In this document: positions 41,483 through 50,064 of the stretch, piece after piece
How the letters are laid out: each line of letters opens with the position of its first letter
Position numbering within the stretch: position 1 is the stretch's first letter
Assembly: GCA_020723325.1 (NCBI GenBank)
Contig: DYJD01000001.1
Coordinates: forward strand, 358,407-422,406
DNA from: Desulfosudis oleivorans
GTDB taxonomy: Bacteria > Desulfobacterota > Desulfobacteria > Desulfobacterales > SURF-7
Reading direction: 5' to 3'
Length of the DNA: 64,000 bases
The notes under the pieces: model-generated
What the model was told of the DNA's origin: nothing
Database searches by the model: none
What the model saw: the letters and a program-made list of their open reading frames with translations, nothing else
Program-made: the position numbers and the translations under genes

Positions 41483-43078
41483 ATGAACAGGCGCTGGGAA
41501 TTGCAGGATCTGGTGGATCTCGAATACTTTCTGCACATGGATGAAAATCGGATGGATATCCATGCCGGCAAAGAGGAACGCGAGATGTATCTGGAACGTC
41601 TGCTTCCCATGCTCAGAATTGAAAGGCCGCACAAGACGCATCATCGGCGGGTCCTGCTGCGATTGTGGCTGGAGGAACGCCGACGCCTTGAAAAGGACAA
41701 ATCGACTGAGCTGTTCCTTTTGCCCGGTGAGATGTTCATTGCCTTTTGCCGCATGATGCAAGCCGGCGGAGCTTTCACCGGGTGTTGCCTGGGATTCGGC
41801 GGGGCTGTGGCCTTTCTACATTATAGCGGCAAAGAGCCCTTGAATGTATGGACCTATCTGTTGCTTTTTGTGGGAGTTCAGATGGGGTTGCTGGCCTTGC
41901 TGTTGCTCTCCGCGATGGTAAGTCGAGGCTTGGGGGCGCGGCGGCCACCGGCCCTATTGCGGTTTGCCCTGGCCCCTTTGTTCAGTCGTATGGTTTATAT
42001 AGCGGCTGCGCAATTAACGGCTGAGCAGCGCGGACGCATGCAAGCCGCGGCAGGCCTGGTATCGGCAAAATCAAAACTCTACGGCAAAGTGTTTGCCGTA
42101 CCCTTTGTGATTACCGCTCAATTATTCGGCGTGGGTTTCAACTTGGGGCTGTTGGGCGGTACCCTGCTGCGGGTGCTGGGCTCGGATCTGGCCTTCGGCT
42201 GGCAATCCACGGTGCAATGGAGCGCAAAAAGCGTGTATGCCCTGGTGGAGATTTTGGCCGTACCCTGGGCCTGGGTCATTCCGGCACCACTGGCCCATCC
42301 CACTCTGGCCCAGGTGGAGGGCAGTCGTATCTTCTTCAAGGACGGCATCCGGCATCTGGCCACCCAGGACCTGGTTTCCTGGTGGCCGTTTTTGATATTT
42401 GCGGTGATTTGTTATGGCCTGCTGCCGCGCTTGCTGCTCCTGATTTCAGCCCTGGCGGTTCAGGGCCGGCTTCTGGCTCGACTGCCTTTTGACCATGCGG
42501 CCTGCGATCAGTTGCTGTTGCGCCTGACCACGCCGGTACTGGAAACCACGGGAGAGCCGCCGGTATCCGTGGAAATCCAGCGGAAAACAGGTGCGCCGGA
42601 TATTGGTGGGGCCATGGTCGGCGGACTGCCGGCAGATTGGGGAACCGGAGCTGTTGTGGCTTTGGTCCCGGTTGAAATCAGCTCCGGCGGCCGTGAGGGG
42701 CAATTACAGGCATTGATCAAGGCCCAGTTCGGGTTCAGTCCGGCCGGGATTCGGATTATGCCTGTGGCTCCCATGGAAGCGCGCAGCCTGCTCAAAAGCC
42801 TTGCGGACCAAGGGGTGACCCATGTGCTGCTGTTGCAGGAGGCTTGGCAACCGCCGATTTTTGAATTGTTGCGTTTTTTCAAGGAAGCCCGGGCCATTTT
42901 CGGTCCCAGGACCCGGCTGGACATCCTGCTGATCGGCAGACCTGGGCCGGAAACCCCATGGACAAAAGCCCAAAAAACGGACAGCGAGATATGGACCCAG
43001 CGGATTGCCGCCCTGGCAGATCCATATCTGACCTGCTTTGATTTGAAAGGCACCGATGAAAAGCCACGACGTTCCTGA
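41483..43078 (+). CDS. DUF2868 membrane protein
   Basis: This ~531-aa protein has a soluble N-terminus (1-95; LVDLEYFLHMDENRMD), membrane spans near 100-155, then further spans about 205-235 and 295-330. A C-terminal soluble domain (about 350-531) has Rossmann-like VVALVPVEIS and LLLQEAWQPP. It matches DUF2868, which is nearly always paired with a DUF3482 GTPase, as here (23-nt overlap). The upstream GTG at 41477 is an alternative start; ATG 41483 is used. The pair may sense or transport across the inner membrane, but no function is established. Confidence 0.82.
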   Translation: MNRRWELQDLVDLEYFLHMDENRMDIHAGKEEREMYLERLLPMLRIERPHKTHHRRVLLRLWLEERRRLEKDKSTELFLLPGEMFIAFCRMMQAGGAFTGCCLGFGGAVAFLHYSGKEPLNVWTYLLLFVGVQMGLLALLLLSAMVSRGLGARRPPALLRFALAPLFSRMVYIAAAQLTAEQRGRMQAAAGLVSAKSKLYGKVFAVPFVITAQLFGVGFNLGLLGGTLLRVLGSDLAFGWQSTVQWSAKSVYALVEILAVPWAWVIPAPLAHPTLAQVEGSRIFFKDGIRHLATQDLVSWWPFLIFAVICYGLLPRLLLLISALAVQGRLLARLPFDHAACDQLLLRLTTPVLETTGEPPVSVEIQRKTGAPDIGGAMVGGLPADWGTGAVVALVPVEISSGGREGQLQALIKAQFGFSPAGIRIMPVAPMEARSLLKSLADQGVTHVLLLQEAWQPPIFELLRFFKEARAIFGPRTRLDILLIGRPGPETPWTKAQKTDSEIWTQRIAALADPYLTCFDLKGTDEKPRRS

Positions 43079-44471
43079 ATTTGCCGTTCTCGGCCATCCC
43101 AATGAGGGCAAATCCGCGGTGGTATCCACCTTGACCGAAGACGACAGCGTCAAGGTAAGCCCCATACCGGGCGAAACCACTGAAGCCCGGGTTTTTCCGG
43201 TGCGGGTGGATAGCCGGGAGATCATCCGTTTTACCGATACCCCCGGTTTTCAGCGCCCTGGGGACACCCTGGATTGGATCAGGGCCTACACCGGCCCCCA
43301 GGAAAGAATGGTCCAAGTCTTTTGTGAGAGCCATGCAAAGGACCAGGATTTTCGCAGCGAATGCGAATTGCTGGGGCCAGTGGCCAGGGGGGCCGGGATT
43401 ATTTTCGTGGCAGACGGCTCGCGGCCGGTGCGCAGCAATGATCTCAAGGAAATGGAAATTCTGCGCCTTACCGGCAGGCCGCGCATGGCCGTCATCAATT
43501 GCAAAACCGACCAGGAGGAATACCTGCCGGCCTGGAAAAACGAATTCAGCAAGAACTTCAATGCGGTGCGGTTTTTCAATGCCCACAGCGCCACCTATGG
43601 AGAACGCCTCCGCTTGCTGGAAAGCCTGAAAGCCATCCACCAGGAAGGGCAAGCGGCATTGGAAAAGGTGATCCAGGCGTTTCGCCAGGACTGGGACCGA
43701 CGCAACGAAATCGTGACCGCGATTATCTGTGACCTGATCCGGCAGTGCCTGGGCCATAAAGTCAAGGGTCGATTCCAGGAAAAGCCCCTGGACCAGGCGG
43801 CCGCTGTGGAACTGGAGCAGCGCTTTCAGACCGAGATCGCCGAGCTGGAGAAAAAGGCCCACGCCAAGATCCGGCGTCTGTTCAAGCATAATATCTTCAA
43901 GCTGGATCTGCCGGAAGGCTCCATTGTGAAGGAACCGCTTTTCAGCCGGCGCACCTTTCAGGTCCTGGGGCTGAGGCCGGCTCAACTGGCGGCAGCGGCT
44001 GCCGCCGGCGGCGGTTTGCTGGGTCTCAAGCTGGATCTGGCAACGGCCGGGCTGGCAATGGGGGCTTTCACCGTCCTGGGCAGTGCCCTGGGCGCGGGCA
44101 GCGTCTTATTATTCGGAGAAAAAGCCGCCAAGGCCAAGCTGATCGGCCGGCCCCTGGGGGGCTATGAAATCCGCGTGGGGGCCGGCAGCGGAATGGGTTT
44201 GCCTTTTATTCTACTCCATCGCGCCTTGTTGTATTACAGTTACATCATCAATTGGTCCCACGGCCGTCGGGATGTCCCGGCCGAGGGTTTCAGCCTGTCC
44301 GAGGAACAGGCGGCCGAAGCCAAGACCGCCTGGATCTGGTCCGGCCACCGCAAAACCATTTGCGTGAAATTTTTCAAAGCGGCCCGTTCCGGCCGCATTT
44401 CAGGTCAGGCCGGCAAAGAAATGTCGCGGATGTTGCAGGAGGTCTTGCTGCAGTTGTCACAGACAGGATAA
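43056..44471 (+). CDS. DUF3482 Era/TrmE-like GTPase
   Basis: The 471-aa protein has G1 GHPNEGKS (residues 10-17), a G2-region threonine in IPGETTEAR, G3 DTPG and a G4-like NCKTD. This is an Era-like GTPase core (1-190). A helical DUF3482 region follows (200-290) and a hydrophobic Ala/Gly-rich hairpin AAAAAGGGLLGLKL with a second segment at about 335-355, which should insert in or touch the membrane. It overlaps the DUF2868 gene, so the two probably form one membrane-bound GTPase system. Confidence 0.87.
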   Translation: MKSHDVPEFAVLGHPNEGKSAVVSTLTEDDSVKVSPIPGETTEARVFPVRVDSREIIRFTDTPGFQRPGDTLDWIRAYTGPQERMVQVFCESHAKDQDFRSECELLGPVARGAGIIFVADGSRPVRSNDLKEMEILRLTGRPRMAVINCKTDQEEYLPAWKNEFSKNFNAVRFFNAHSATYGERLRLLESLKAIHQEGQAALEKVIQAFRQDWDRRNEIVTAIICDLIRQCLGHKVKGRFQEKPLDQAAAVELEQRFQTEIAELEKKAHAKIRRLFKHNIFKLDLPEGSIVKEPLFSRRTFQVLGLRPAQLAAAAAAGGGLLGLKLDLATAGLAMGAFTVLGSALGAGSVLLFGEKAAKAKLIGRPLGGYEIRVGAGSGMGLPFILLHRALLYYSYIINWSHGRRDVPAEGFSLSEEQAAEAKTAWIWSGHRKTICVKFFKAARSGRISGQAGKEMSRMLQEVLLQLSQTG

Positions 44472-44604
44472 TATCACTGGTGGTTCCCAATCCATTCTGT
44501 TATGGTCAAAATCGTTTTTCGATGCAGTCGGGAATCCTGCCTAGGGCGGCGGGGCTTTGAATTTTGTATTTATTAGGAATATTTTAAGGAGCACAAAGGT
44601 CGGA

Positions 44605-46101
44605 ATGAAAATTGCCCTGGTGACACCCATCAACAACGTGACCGGTGAAAAGAGTTTTTATGATTATAAATTCATAGCGGATTTTGTCTGGTCCAAAAAA
44701 TATTTTTCCTATCTGCTGGCCATTCCGGTACTGATCTCCCTGACCCCGCCGGAGCACGAAATCCGGGTGTTTGATGAAAACATCGCCGAGATTGATTTTG
44801 ACTGGAAAGGGGATCTGGTGGGGATCAGCGCCCGCACCATGTTCGCCACCCGGGCCTATGAAATATCCGATGAGTTTCGTAAGCGGGGGATCAAGACGGT
44901 TTTGGGCGGAATCCATGTTTCCATGTGTCCGGACGAGGCCTTGCAGCACTGCGATGCCGTGGTGATCGGCGAGGCTGAGCATGTCTGGCAGGATCTTTTG
45001 AAAGATCTGGAGCAAGGCCGGCTGCAACAAAGATATGCGAGTCCGGTCAAGGCTGACCCCACTGTGCAGGCCAAGCCGGCCCGCCAGGCCCTGGCCAGGT
45101 CCCGCTATTTTTCAGATATCGTTCAATCCACCAAGGGTTGTCCCTTTGATTGCGAGTTCTGTTCAGTGCATGCCTATGACGGCCAGCGCATCCGGCACAA
45201 GACCGTGGCCCAGGTCATTGCCGAAATCGAGGAGATCCATAATTCCAGTGCCGGCTACAAGAAGAAATCCATTTTTTTCGCGGACGACAACATCATCGCC
45301 GACAAGCAGTTCGCCCGGGAATTGTTCACGGCCCTTGCCCCTTACCGGCTCAACTGGTCCTGCCAGGCTTCCATCAATATCGCCCGGGAGCCGGAATTGC
45401 TGCGGTTGATGAAAGCCGGCGGCTGCGGCGCCATCCTGATCGGTTTTGAGACCATTTCAAAAGACAATCTGGCCCTTATGGGTAAAAATGTGAACCTGCG
45501 CAACGACTACGCGCAAGCCATCGAGATTATCCAGTCCCTGGGTATCATGGTGCACAGTTCTTTTATCATGGGGTATGATTTCGACACACCGGCGGTCTTT
45601 GACGAGTTGATCGAATTCATTGAGTCCGCCAATTTGCTTATGCCCCTCATCAATATCATGACGCCCTTCCCAGGCACCCGGCTTTTCCAGCGTCTTATGG
45701 AAGCAAAGCGGATTTTACACCAGGACTGGAGCCGTTATGACGGCAAACATGTGGTCTATCAACCGGTACGCATGACCCCCCAGGAGCTGGAAAACGAATT
45801 CAAGCGGGTAGTCCGCAGCATTTATTCCTTTGCCGCCATCACCCGCAAGCTGAAATACTACTGGTCCGTGGATTTCTGGAAGCATTCCAACCAGGTGGAT
45901 CCCATCCGGCTGAAATACCGCCTGCTGTTCGCCTTCCGGCTTGGCACGCTGCTTTTTTCCGGCAGCCCTGCACGGCGCAAATTTATTTTTTGGGTCTTGC
46001 CCCGGGTTTTTCACCACAGGGTACGCATATCGACGATTTTATCCCTCATGGCCTATAACGACTTTGCATATGACGGTCTTTCCGATGATGGGAAATTATG
46101 A
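44605..46101 (+). CDS. B12-binding radical SAM protein (BchE/P-methylase-like)
   Basis: From ATG 44605 (AGGAG about 14 nt before) the product has about 498 aa. The N-terminal cobalamin-binding Rossmann domain (about 1-150; LVGISARTMFATRAYEIS, TVLGGIHVSMCPDEAL) lacks an obvious DxHxxG, so base-off B12 binding is uncertain. The radical SAM core has CPFDCEFCSV (CX3CX2C) near residue 180, then GCGAILIGFETIS. The C-terminal ~90 residues are basic and may touch membranes. It resembles enzymes that modify lipids or tetrapyrroles; the substrate is unknown. Confidence 0.88.
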   Translation: MKIALVTPINNVTGEKSFYDYKFIADFVWSKKYFSYLLAIPVLISLTPPEHEIRVFDENIAEIDFDWKGDLVGISARTMFATRAYEISDEFRKRGIKTVLGGIHVSMCPDEALQHCDAVVIGEAEHVWQDLLKDLEQGRLQQRYASPVKADPTVQAKPARQALARSRYFSDIVQSTKGCPFDCEFCSVHAYDGQRIRHKTVAQVIAEIEEIHNSSAGYKKKSIFFADDNIIADKQFARELFTALAPYRLNWSCQASINIAREPELLRLMKAGGCGAILIGFETISKDNLALMGKNVNLRNDYAQAIEIIQSLGIMVHSSFIMGYDFDTPAVFDELIEFIESANLLMPLINIMTPFPGTRLFQRLMEAKRILHQDWSRYDGKHVVYQPVRMTPQELENEFKRVVRSIYSFAAITRKLKYYWSVDFWKHSNQVDPIRLKYRLLFAFRLGTLLFSGSPARRKFIFWVLPRVFHHRVRISTILSLMAYNDFAYDGLSDDGKL

Positions 46102-46184
46102 TATAAAAACCAGGTACGACGAAAATGACGGGCGAGGATTGGAAGTGGCTTCAAAACGTTAATCCATAATGAATGGGAGCTGAT

Positions 46185-46766
46185 ATGTTAACGATCAACA
46201 AACGGAAAAAATTTTATCAGAAGCAGATTGCCCTGTATAAATCCATTTTCAGTTTCTTTATCTTTGTCGGGCTCGGAATTGCATTGCTCACCGTTTTTTA
46301 TAGCTTTTTCGTCGCCAATATCATTTCCTATTTCATCGACAAATTCAATCTGGAGGCCTCGACAGGAGCCGTGGTATTTTTCAGTTCCCTGCTGGGAAAT
46401 CAGTGGTTCTATATCATTCTGGGGGGCCTGTTCCTGGTTGGTTTGGCCACTTTCTTCACCCACCGTTTTGCCGGTCCACTCTACCGGTTCGAGGTCACCC
46501 TGGACCAGATGATCGACAAGGATTTTTCCGTACAAATCACCTTGCGCAAGAATGATGAATGCAAAGCCCTGGCCGAGAAACTGAACCAGTTCAACAGCCG
46601 CATGTCCACCAGCATGAAAACCATGCGTTTTTTGGCGGATGAGATCGCCAAAAACCATGGGCGCCTGCAGAATGATTTGGACGGCCGGGCCTATGATTTG
46701 TTGCTGGAAACCCGTGATTTGAACGATCGATTGCTGAAAATGATTGTTGCCTTTAAAACCGAATAG
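46185..46766 (+). CDS. two-span membrane protein with HAMP-like segment
   Basis: From ATG 46185 (GGGAG 5-6 nt upstream) the protein has 193 aa. Two membrane spans (about 20-50 and 72-95) bracket a short periplasmic loop. After the second span RFAGPLYRFEVTLDQMIDKD is the conserved start of a HAMP-like linker found in many deltaproteobacterial methyl-accepting-like proteins. A coiled coil follows, but no signalling domain is present. It leads an envelope gene run and overlaps the next frame's upstream extension. Confidence 0.7.
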   Translation: MLTINKRKKFYQKQIALYKSIFSFFIFVGLGIALLTVFYSFFVANIISYFIDKFNLEASTGAVVFFSSLLGNQWFYIILGGLFLVGLATFFTHRFAGPLYRFEVTLDQMIDKDFSVQITLRKNDECKALAEKLNQFNSRMSTSMKTMRFLADEIAKNHGRLQNDLDGRAYDLLLETRDLNDRLLKMIVAFKTE

Positions 46767-46842
46767 CCTCGGCCTGGGCGGCTTACTTTATTTTTCGCCA
46801 AAAATAATGAAAGACGAAAACAGCTTGGGAAAAAGAATCAGT

Positions 46843-48741
46843 ATGGGCAGGTCAAAGGCATACCGGCTGGCCTGGGGTTGCAGCCTGATGATGATGTTGC
46901 TCCTGTGCTGGGCCTGTACCCGCAAGACCATTATTGCCGAACCAACACCCCCGCGGCCGGAAGAAAGATATGCGGACCTTCTGGCCAAGGCGGAAAAACA
47001 TTATCAGGCCGGACAATTGGATCAGGCACTGAGCCTTTATCAGGACCATTTGGCCTTGCACCCGGACATTCCTTCCGCACCTATGATCCTGCTGAAAATC
47101 GGAACAATCCAGTCCTCCAAAGGACAGCACGAAGCTGCCCGGGATACCTATCGGCAGATGATCGCGGCTTATCCCAACAGCCGACTGGTGCCGGAAGCAC
47201 GGCTAAACATACTGTCCGACTATTATCAGGAAGGACGTTTTCCCGAGGTGGTGGAGTATCACCAGGAGTTGAATGATTTTTCAATCCCCACTGAAATTCT
47301 CATGCGAAAATACGGCCTGGTGGGGGATTCCTATCTGGCCATGGCCGAATACGCTCTGGCATTCGAGGCCTTTTTGCGGGTTTACCAACGGGCGAACGAT
47401 ATGGCGAAAAAGCCGGTGATGAAGAAATTGGAAGCGATTTTTCCCCGGTTGAGCGCCAAGGAATTATCCCAATTGGCCGCCAAGATGGAAGATTCGGAAT
47501 TAAAGCGCAGTTTGTTGTTCCATCTCGGCGGTGTGCGCGCGGTTGAAAGTAAAAAACCGGAAGTCGTCCGGGATGAGCCGGGATTGGAGCAAAAAGCGCC
47601 GGAACCGGCTAAGACCATGGAAAGTGTGTCCGGAGCGGGGTATGCGGAGCCGTCCGTGGGCTGTCTGTTGCCCCTCAGCGGCAAATATGAAACTTTCGGC
47701 GCCAAGGCATTAAAAGGGATTCAGTTGGCCCTTGAAAAATACAGTCGCACGGAAAAGGCCCCACCAGTGCGCATCATCATCCGAGACACGGAAGGTGATG
47801 CGGGCAAGACCGCCCAGGGCGTTCAGGAGCTTGCCCAGGACGAACATACCGCCGCCATCATCGGACCGCTTGTTACTGCCGAGGATGCGGCCACAGCCGC
47901 ACAGGAAAGCAAGATCCCTATTATCACCCTGACCCAAAAACAGGATATGGCCAACATGGGCGGGTATGTCTTCCGCAATTATCTCACGCCGGAGATGCAG
48001 GTGCGCGCCTTGATAGCCTACACCATGAATGAGCTTGGATTGCGGCGTTTCGCCATTTTGTATCCGGATGAAAAATACGGGTCCACCTTCATGAATCTGT
48101 TTTGGGACGAGGTATCGGCCAACAAAGGGGAAGTGGTGGGCATTGAATCCTATGGCGTGAATGCAACCGATTTTTCAGCCGCCATCAAGAAACTAACCGG
48201 CCAGCGCAGGAGCGCGACGGCCGCAGCCCAAGGCAAACTTGATTTTGAGGCCATCTTTATTCCGGATGGGGCGGAAAAGGCCGGCATGATTCTGCCCCAA
48301 CTCACCTATTTTGATGTGGTGGATGTGTACCGGCTGGGAACCAATCTCTGGCACAATGAAAAATTGCTTCAATCCACCGGTCAGTACATGCAGGAGGTGG
48401 TCATTCCCGAAATTTTTTTTGCGGAAAGCCGGAATGAGCAGGTAAAGGAATTTGTGCGCCTCTTTGAAGAAACCTATTCGGAAAAGCCCGGCTTCCTGGA
48501 AGCTGTTGCCTATGATACGGCCATGATCCTGTTCCAGACCGTGAACCGCGCGGGGGTGGATTCCAGGGAAGCGGTCAAGAACGAACTCCTGAAAACAAAG
48601 GATTTTCATGGTGTGACCGGGCTAACGAGCTTCGACCAAAACGGCAATGCCCGTAAACAGCTTTATCTATTGAAAGTGGAAGGGGACCACTTTGTGGAAC
48701 TGGGGCAAGGTCAATCACTGAAGCCGGAAACAGGCGAATGA
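46843..48741 (+). CDS. LpoA-like lipoprotein: TPR repeats plus periplasmic-binding-protein fold
   Basis: From ATG 46843 the protein begins MGRSKAYRLAWG and has a lipobox-type LLLCWAC. An earlier ATG (46807) is possible. TPR units (about 30-190; AEKHYQAGQLDQALSLYQDH is one) are followed by a Leu/Ile/Val-binding-protein-like domain (about 220-630; GCLLPLSGKYETFGAKALKG, IIGPLVTAEDAATA). This combination resembles E. coli LpoA, the outer-membrane activator of a penicillin-binding protein, though an ABC-type solute binding role is not excluded. It overlaps waaA by 4 nt. Confidence 0.8.
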   Translation: MGRSKAYRLAWGCSLMMMLLLCWACTRKTIIAEPTPPRPEERYADLLAKAEKHYQAGQLDQALSLYQDHLALHPDIPSAPMILLKIGTIQSSKGQHEAARDTYRQMIAAYPNSRLVPEARLNILSDYYQEGRFPEVVEYHQELNDFSIPTEILMRKYGLVGDSYLAMAEYALAFEAFLRVYQRANDMAKKPVMKKLEAIFPRLSAKELSQLAAKMEDSELKRSLLFHLGGVRAVESKKPEVVRDEPGLEQKAPEPAKTMESVSGAGYAEPSVGCLLPLSGKYETFGAKALKGIQLALEKYSRTEKAPPVRIIIRDTEGDAGKTAQGVQELAQDEHTAAIIGPLVTAEDAATAAQESKIPIITLTQKQDMANMGGYVFRNYLTPEMQVRALIAYTMNELGLRRFAILYPDEKYGSTFMNLFWDEVSANKGEVVGIESYGVNATDFSAAIKKLTGQRRSATAAAQGKLDFEAIFIPDGAEKAGMILPQLTYFDVVDVYRLGTNLWHNEKLLQSTGQYMQEVVIPEIFFAESRNEQVKEFVRLFEETYSEKPGFLEAVAYDTAMILFQTVNRAGVDSREAVKNELLKTKDFHGVTGLTSFDQNGNARKQLYLLKVEGDHFVELGQGQSLKPETGE

Positions 48742-50060
48742 ATTTTTCCTATTACCCGGTCTATCGCCTGCTGACAGGGGCTGCGTTCGGAGCGGTCCGC
48801 CCTTTTTTGCAAGGGCTGGCACGCCTGGCAGGTGAAAACGAGATTGCTTGGCAGCAACGCTTGGGCCGGTACGAGCTTCTGCCCATGGACCGTTTCGCCG
48901 GCAGACCACGCATCTGGCTGCATGCCGCCTCGGTGGGGGAAGTGGGCGCAGCCGTCGGGATTGTGGCCGCCCTGGAAACCGCATTGCCCAATTGTGCGGT
49001 GGTCATGTCCACCATGAGTCTCAACGGCCGGCGGATGGCTATGGAAAAGCTGAACCCGGGTGTGACCAAAGTCCTTGCCCCCTTTGATTTTGTAAGGAGC
49101 GTGCGACCGGCCCTGGCTTTTTTCAGGCCGGACATCCTCGTCTGTCTGGAAACGGAGATCTGGCCCAATTGGCTGACCGAAGCCCAACGGGCCGGGATCA
49201 AAACCGCCATTGTCAACGGACGGATTTCCGTCCGTTCCATCCGCAATTATGTGCGCATGCGGCCTTTGTTCCGACAGATCCTGGCCCGCATGGATGCCCT
49301 GAGCATGATCCGCACCGAGGATGCCGATCGCATAAACCTCCTGGGCGCCCTGCCGGAACGGATATGCGTAAACGGCAACGCCAAATACGATCTGCTGATC
49401 AACAGTGTGGCTCCGGCCGAGCAGGAGCGCTTTGTCAAATTGTTGAATCTGTCCGGCAAGGAAACGGTTTTTGTGGCCGGCAGCACGCGTTCCTCTGAAG
49501 AAGCGGCTGTGCTGGACGCTTATGACCATATCCGTCGTTTTTTTCCGGACACACTGCTGATCATCACCCCCCGGCATGTGGAGCGGGCCTACAAGATTGA
49601 AAGCCTGGTAAGGGAACGGGGCCTGGTTTGCCAATTGCGCACCGATCTAAACGAAACCGGTCGGCGCCGGGTGGCGCCGGTGGTCATCATGGATACCATC
49701 GGCGAACTTCAGTCCTTATACGGCGTTGCCTCCATCGTTTTTTGCGGCGGCAGCCTGGTGCCCAAGGGCGGGCACAATATCCTCGAGGCGGCGGTATGGG
49801 GCAAACCGGTGATTTACGGCCCGCACATGGATGATTTTTTAGATGCCAAAGAACTGCTGGAAGCCGCGGGCGGCGGTCTTCTAGTGCGCAACGGCAGGGA
49901 GTTGGCCCAGACCGCCCTGTTTCTGCTCCATCACCCGGAAAATGCCAAGCGCATGGGCGCGAACGCCCGCCAAGCCGTGATGGCCAACAAGGGCGCGGCC
50001 GGACGCCATGCTGAAATCATTCTGCGGATATTGGGGGAGAGCGGTTTTAAAAAGCGATGA
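48738..50060 (+). CDS. waaA: 3-deoxy-D-manno-octulosonic acid (Kdo) transferase WaaA
   Basis: This 440-aa inner-membrane glycosyltransferase adds Kdo to lipid A precursor. It has an N-terminal anchor (about 1-25), then IWLHAASVGEVGAA (family catalytic Glu), VCLETEIWPNW, FVAGSTR and the C-terminal FCGGSLVPKGGHNILEAA with GHNxLE for CMP-Kdo binding. The length is usual. It overlaps the LpoA-like gene by 4 nt and is followed within 4 bp by an unknown membrane gene. Presence of waaA shows an LPS outer membrane. Confidence 0.96.
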   Translation: MNFSYYPVYRLLTGAAFGAVRPFLQGLARLAGENEIAWQQRLGRYELLPMDRFAGRPRIWLHAASVGEVGAAVGIVAALETALPNCAVVMSTMSLNGRRMAMEKLNPGVTKVLAPFDFVRSVRPALAFFRPDILVCLETEIWPNWLTEAQRAGIKTAIVNGRISVRSIRNYVRMRPLFRQILARMDALSMIRTEDADRINLLGALPERICVNGNAKYDLLINSVAPAEQERFVKLLNLSGKETVFVAGSTRSSEEAAVLDAYDHIRRFFPDTLLIITPRHVERAYKIESLVRERGLVCQLRTDLNETGRRRVAPVVIMDTIGELQSLYGVASIVFCGGSLVPKGGHNILEAAVWGKPVIYGPHMDDFLDAKELLEAAGGGLLVRNGRELAQTALFLLHHPENAKRMGANARQAVMANKGAAGRHAEIILRILGESGFKKR

Positions 50061-50064
50061 GATC

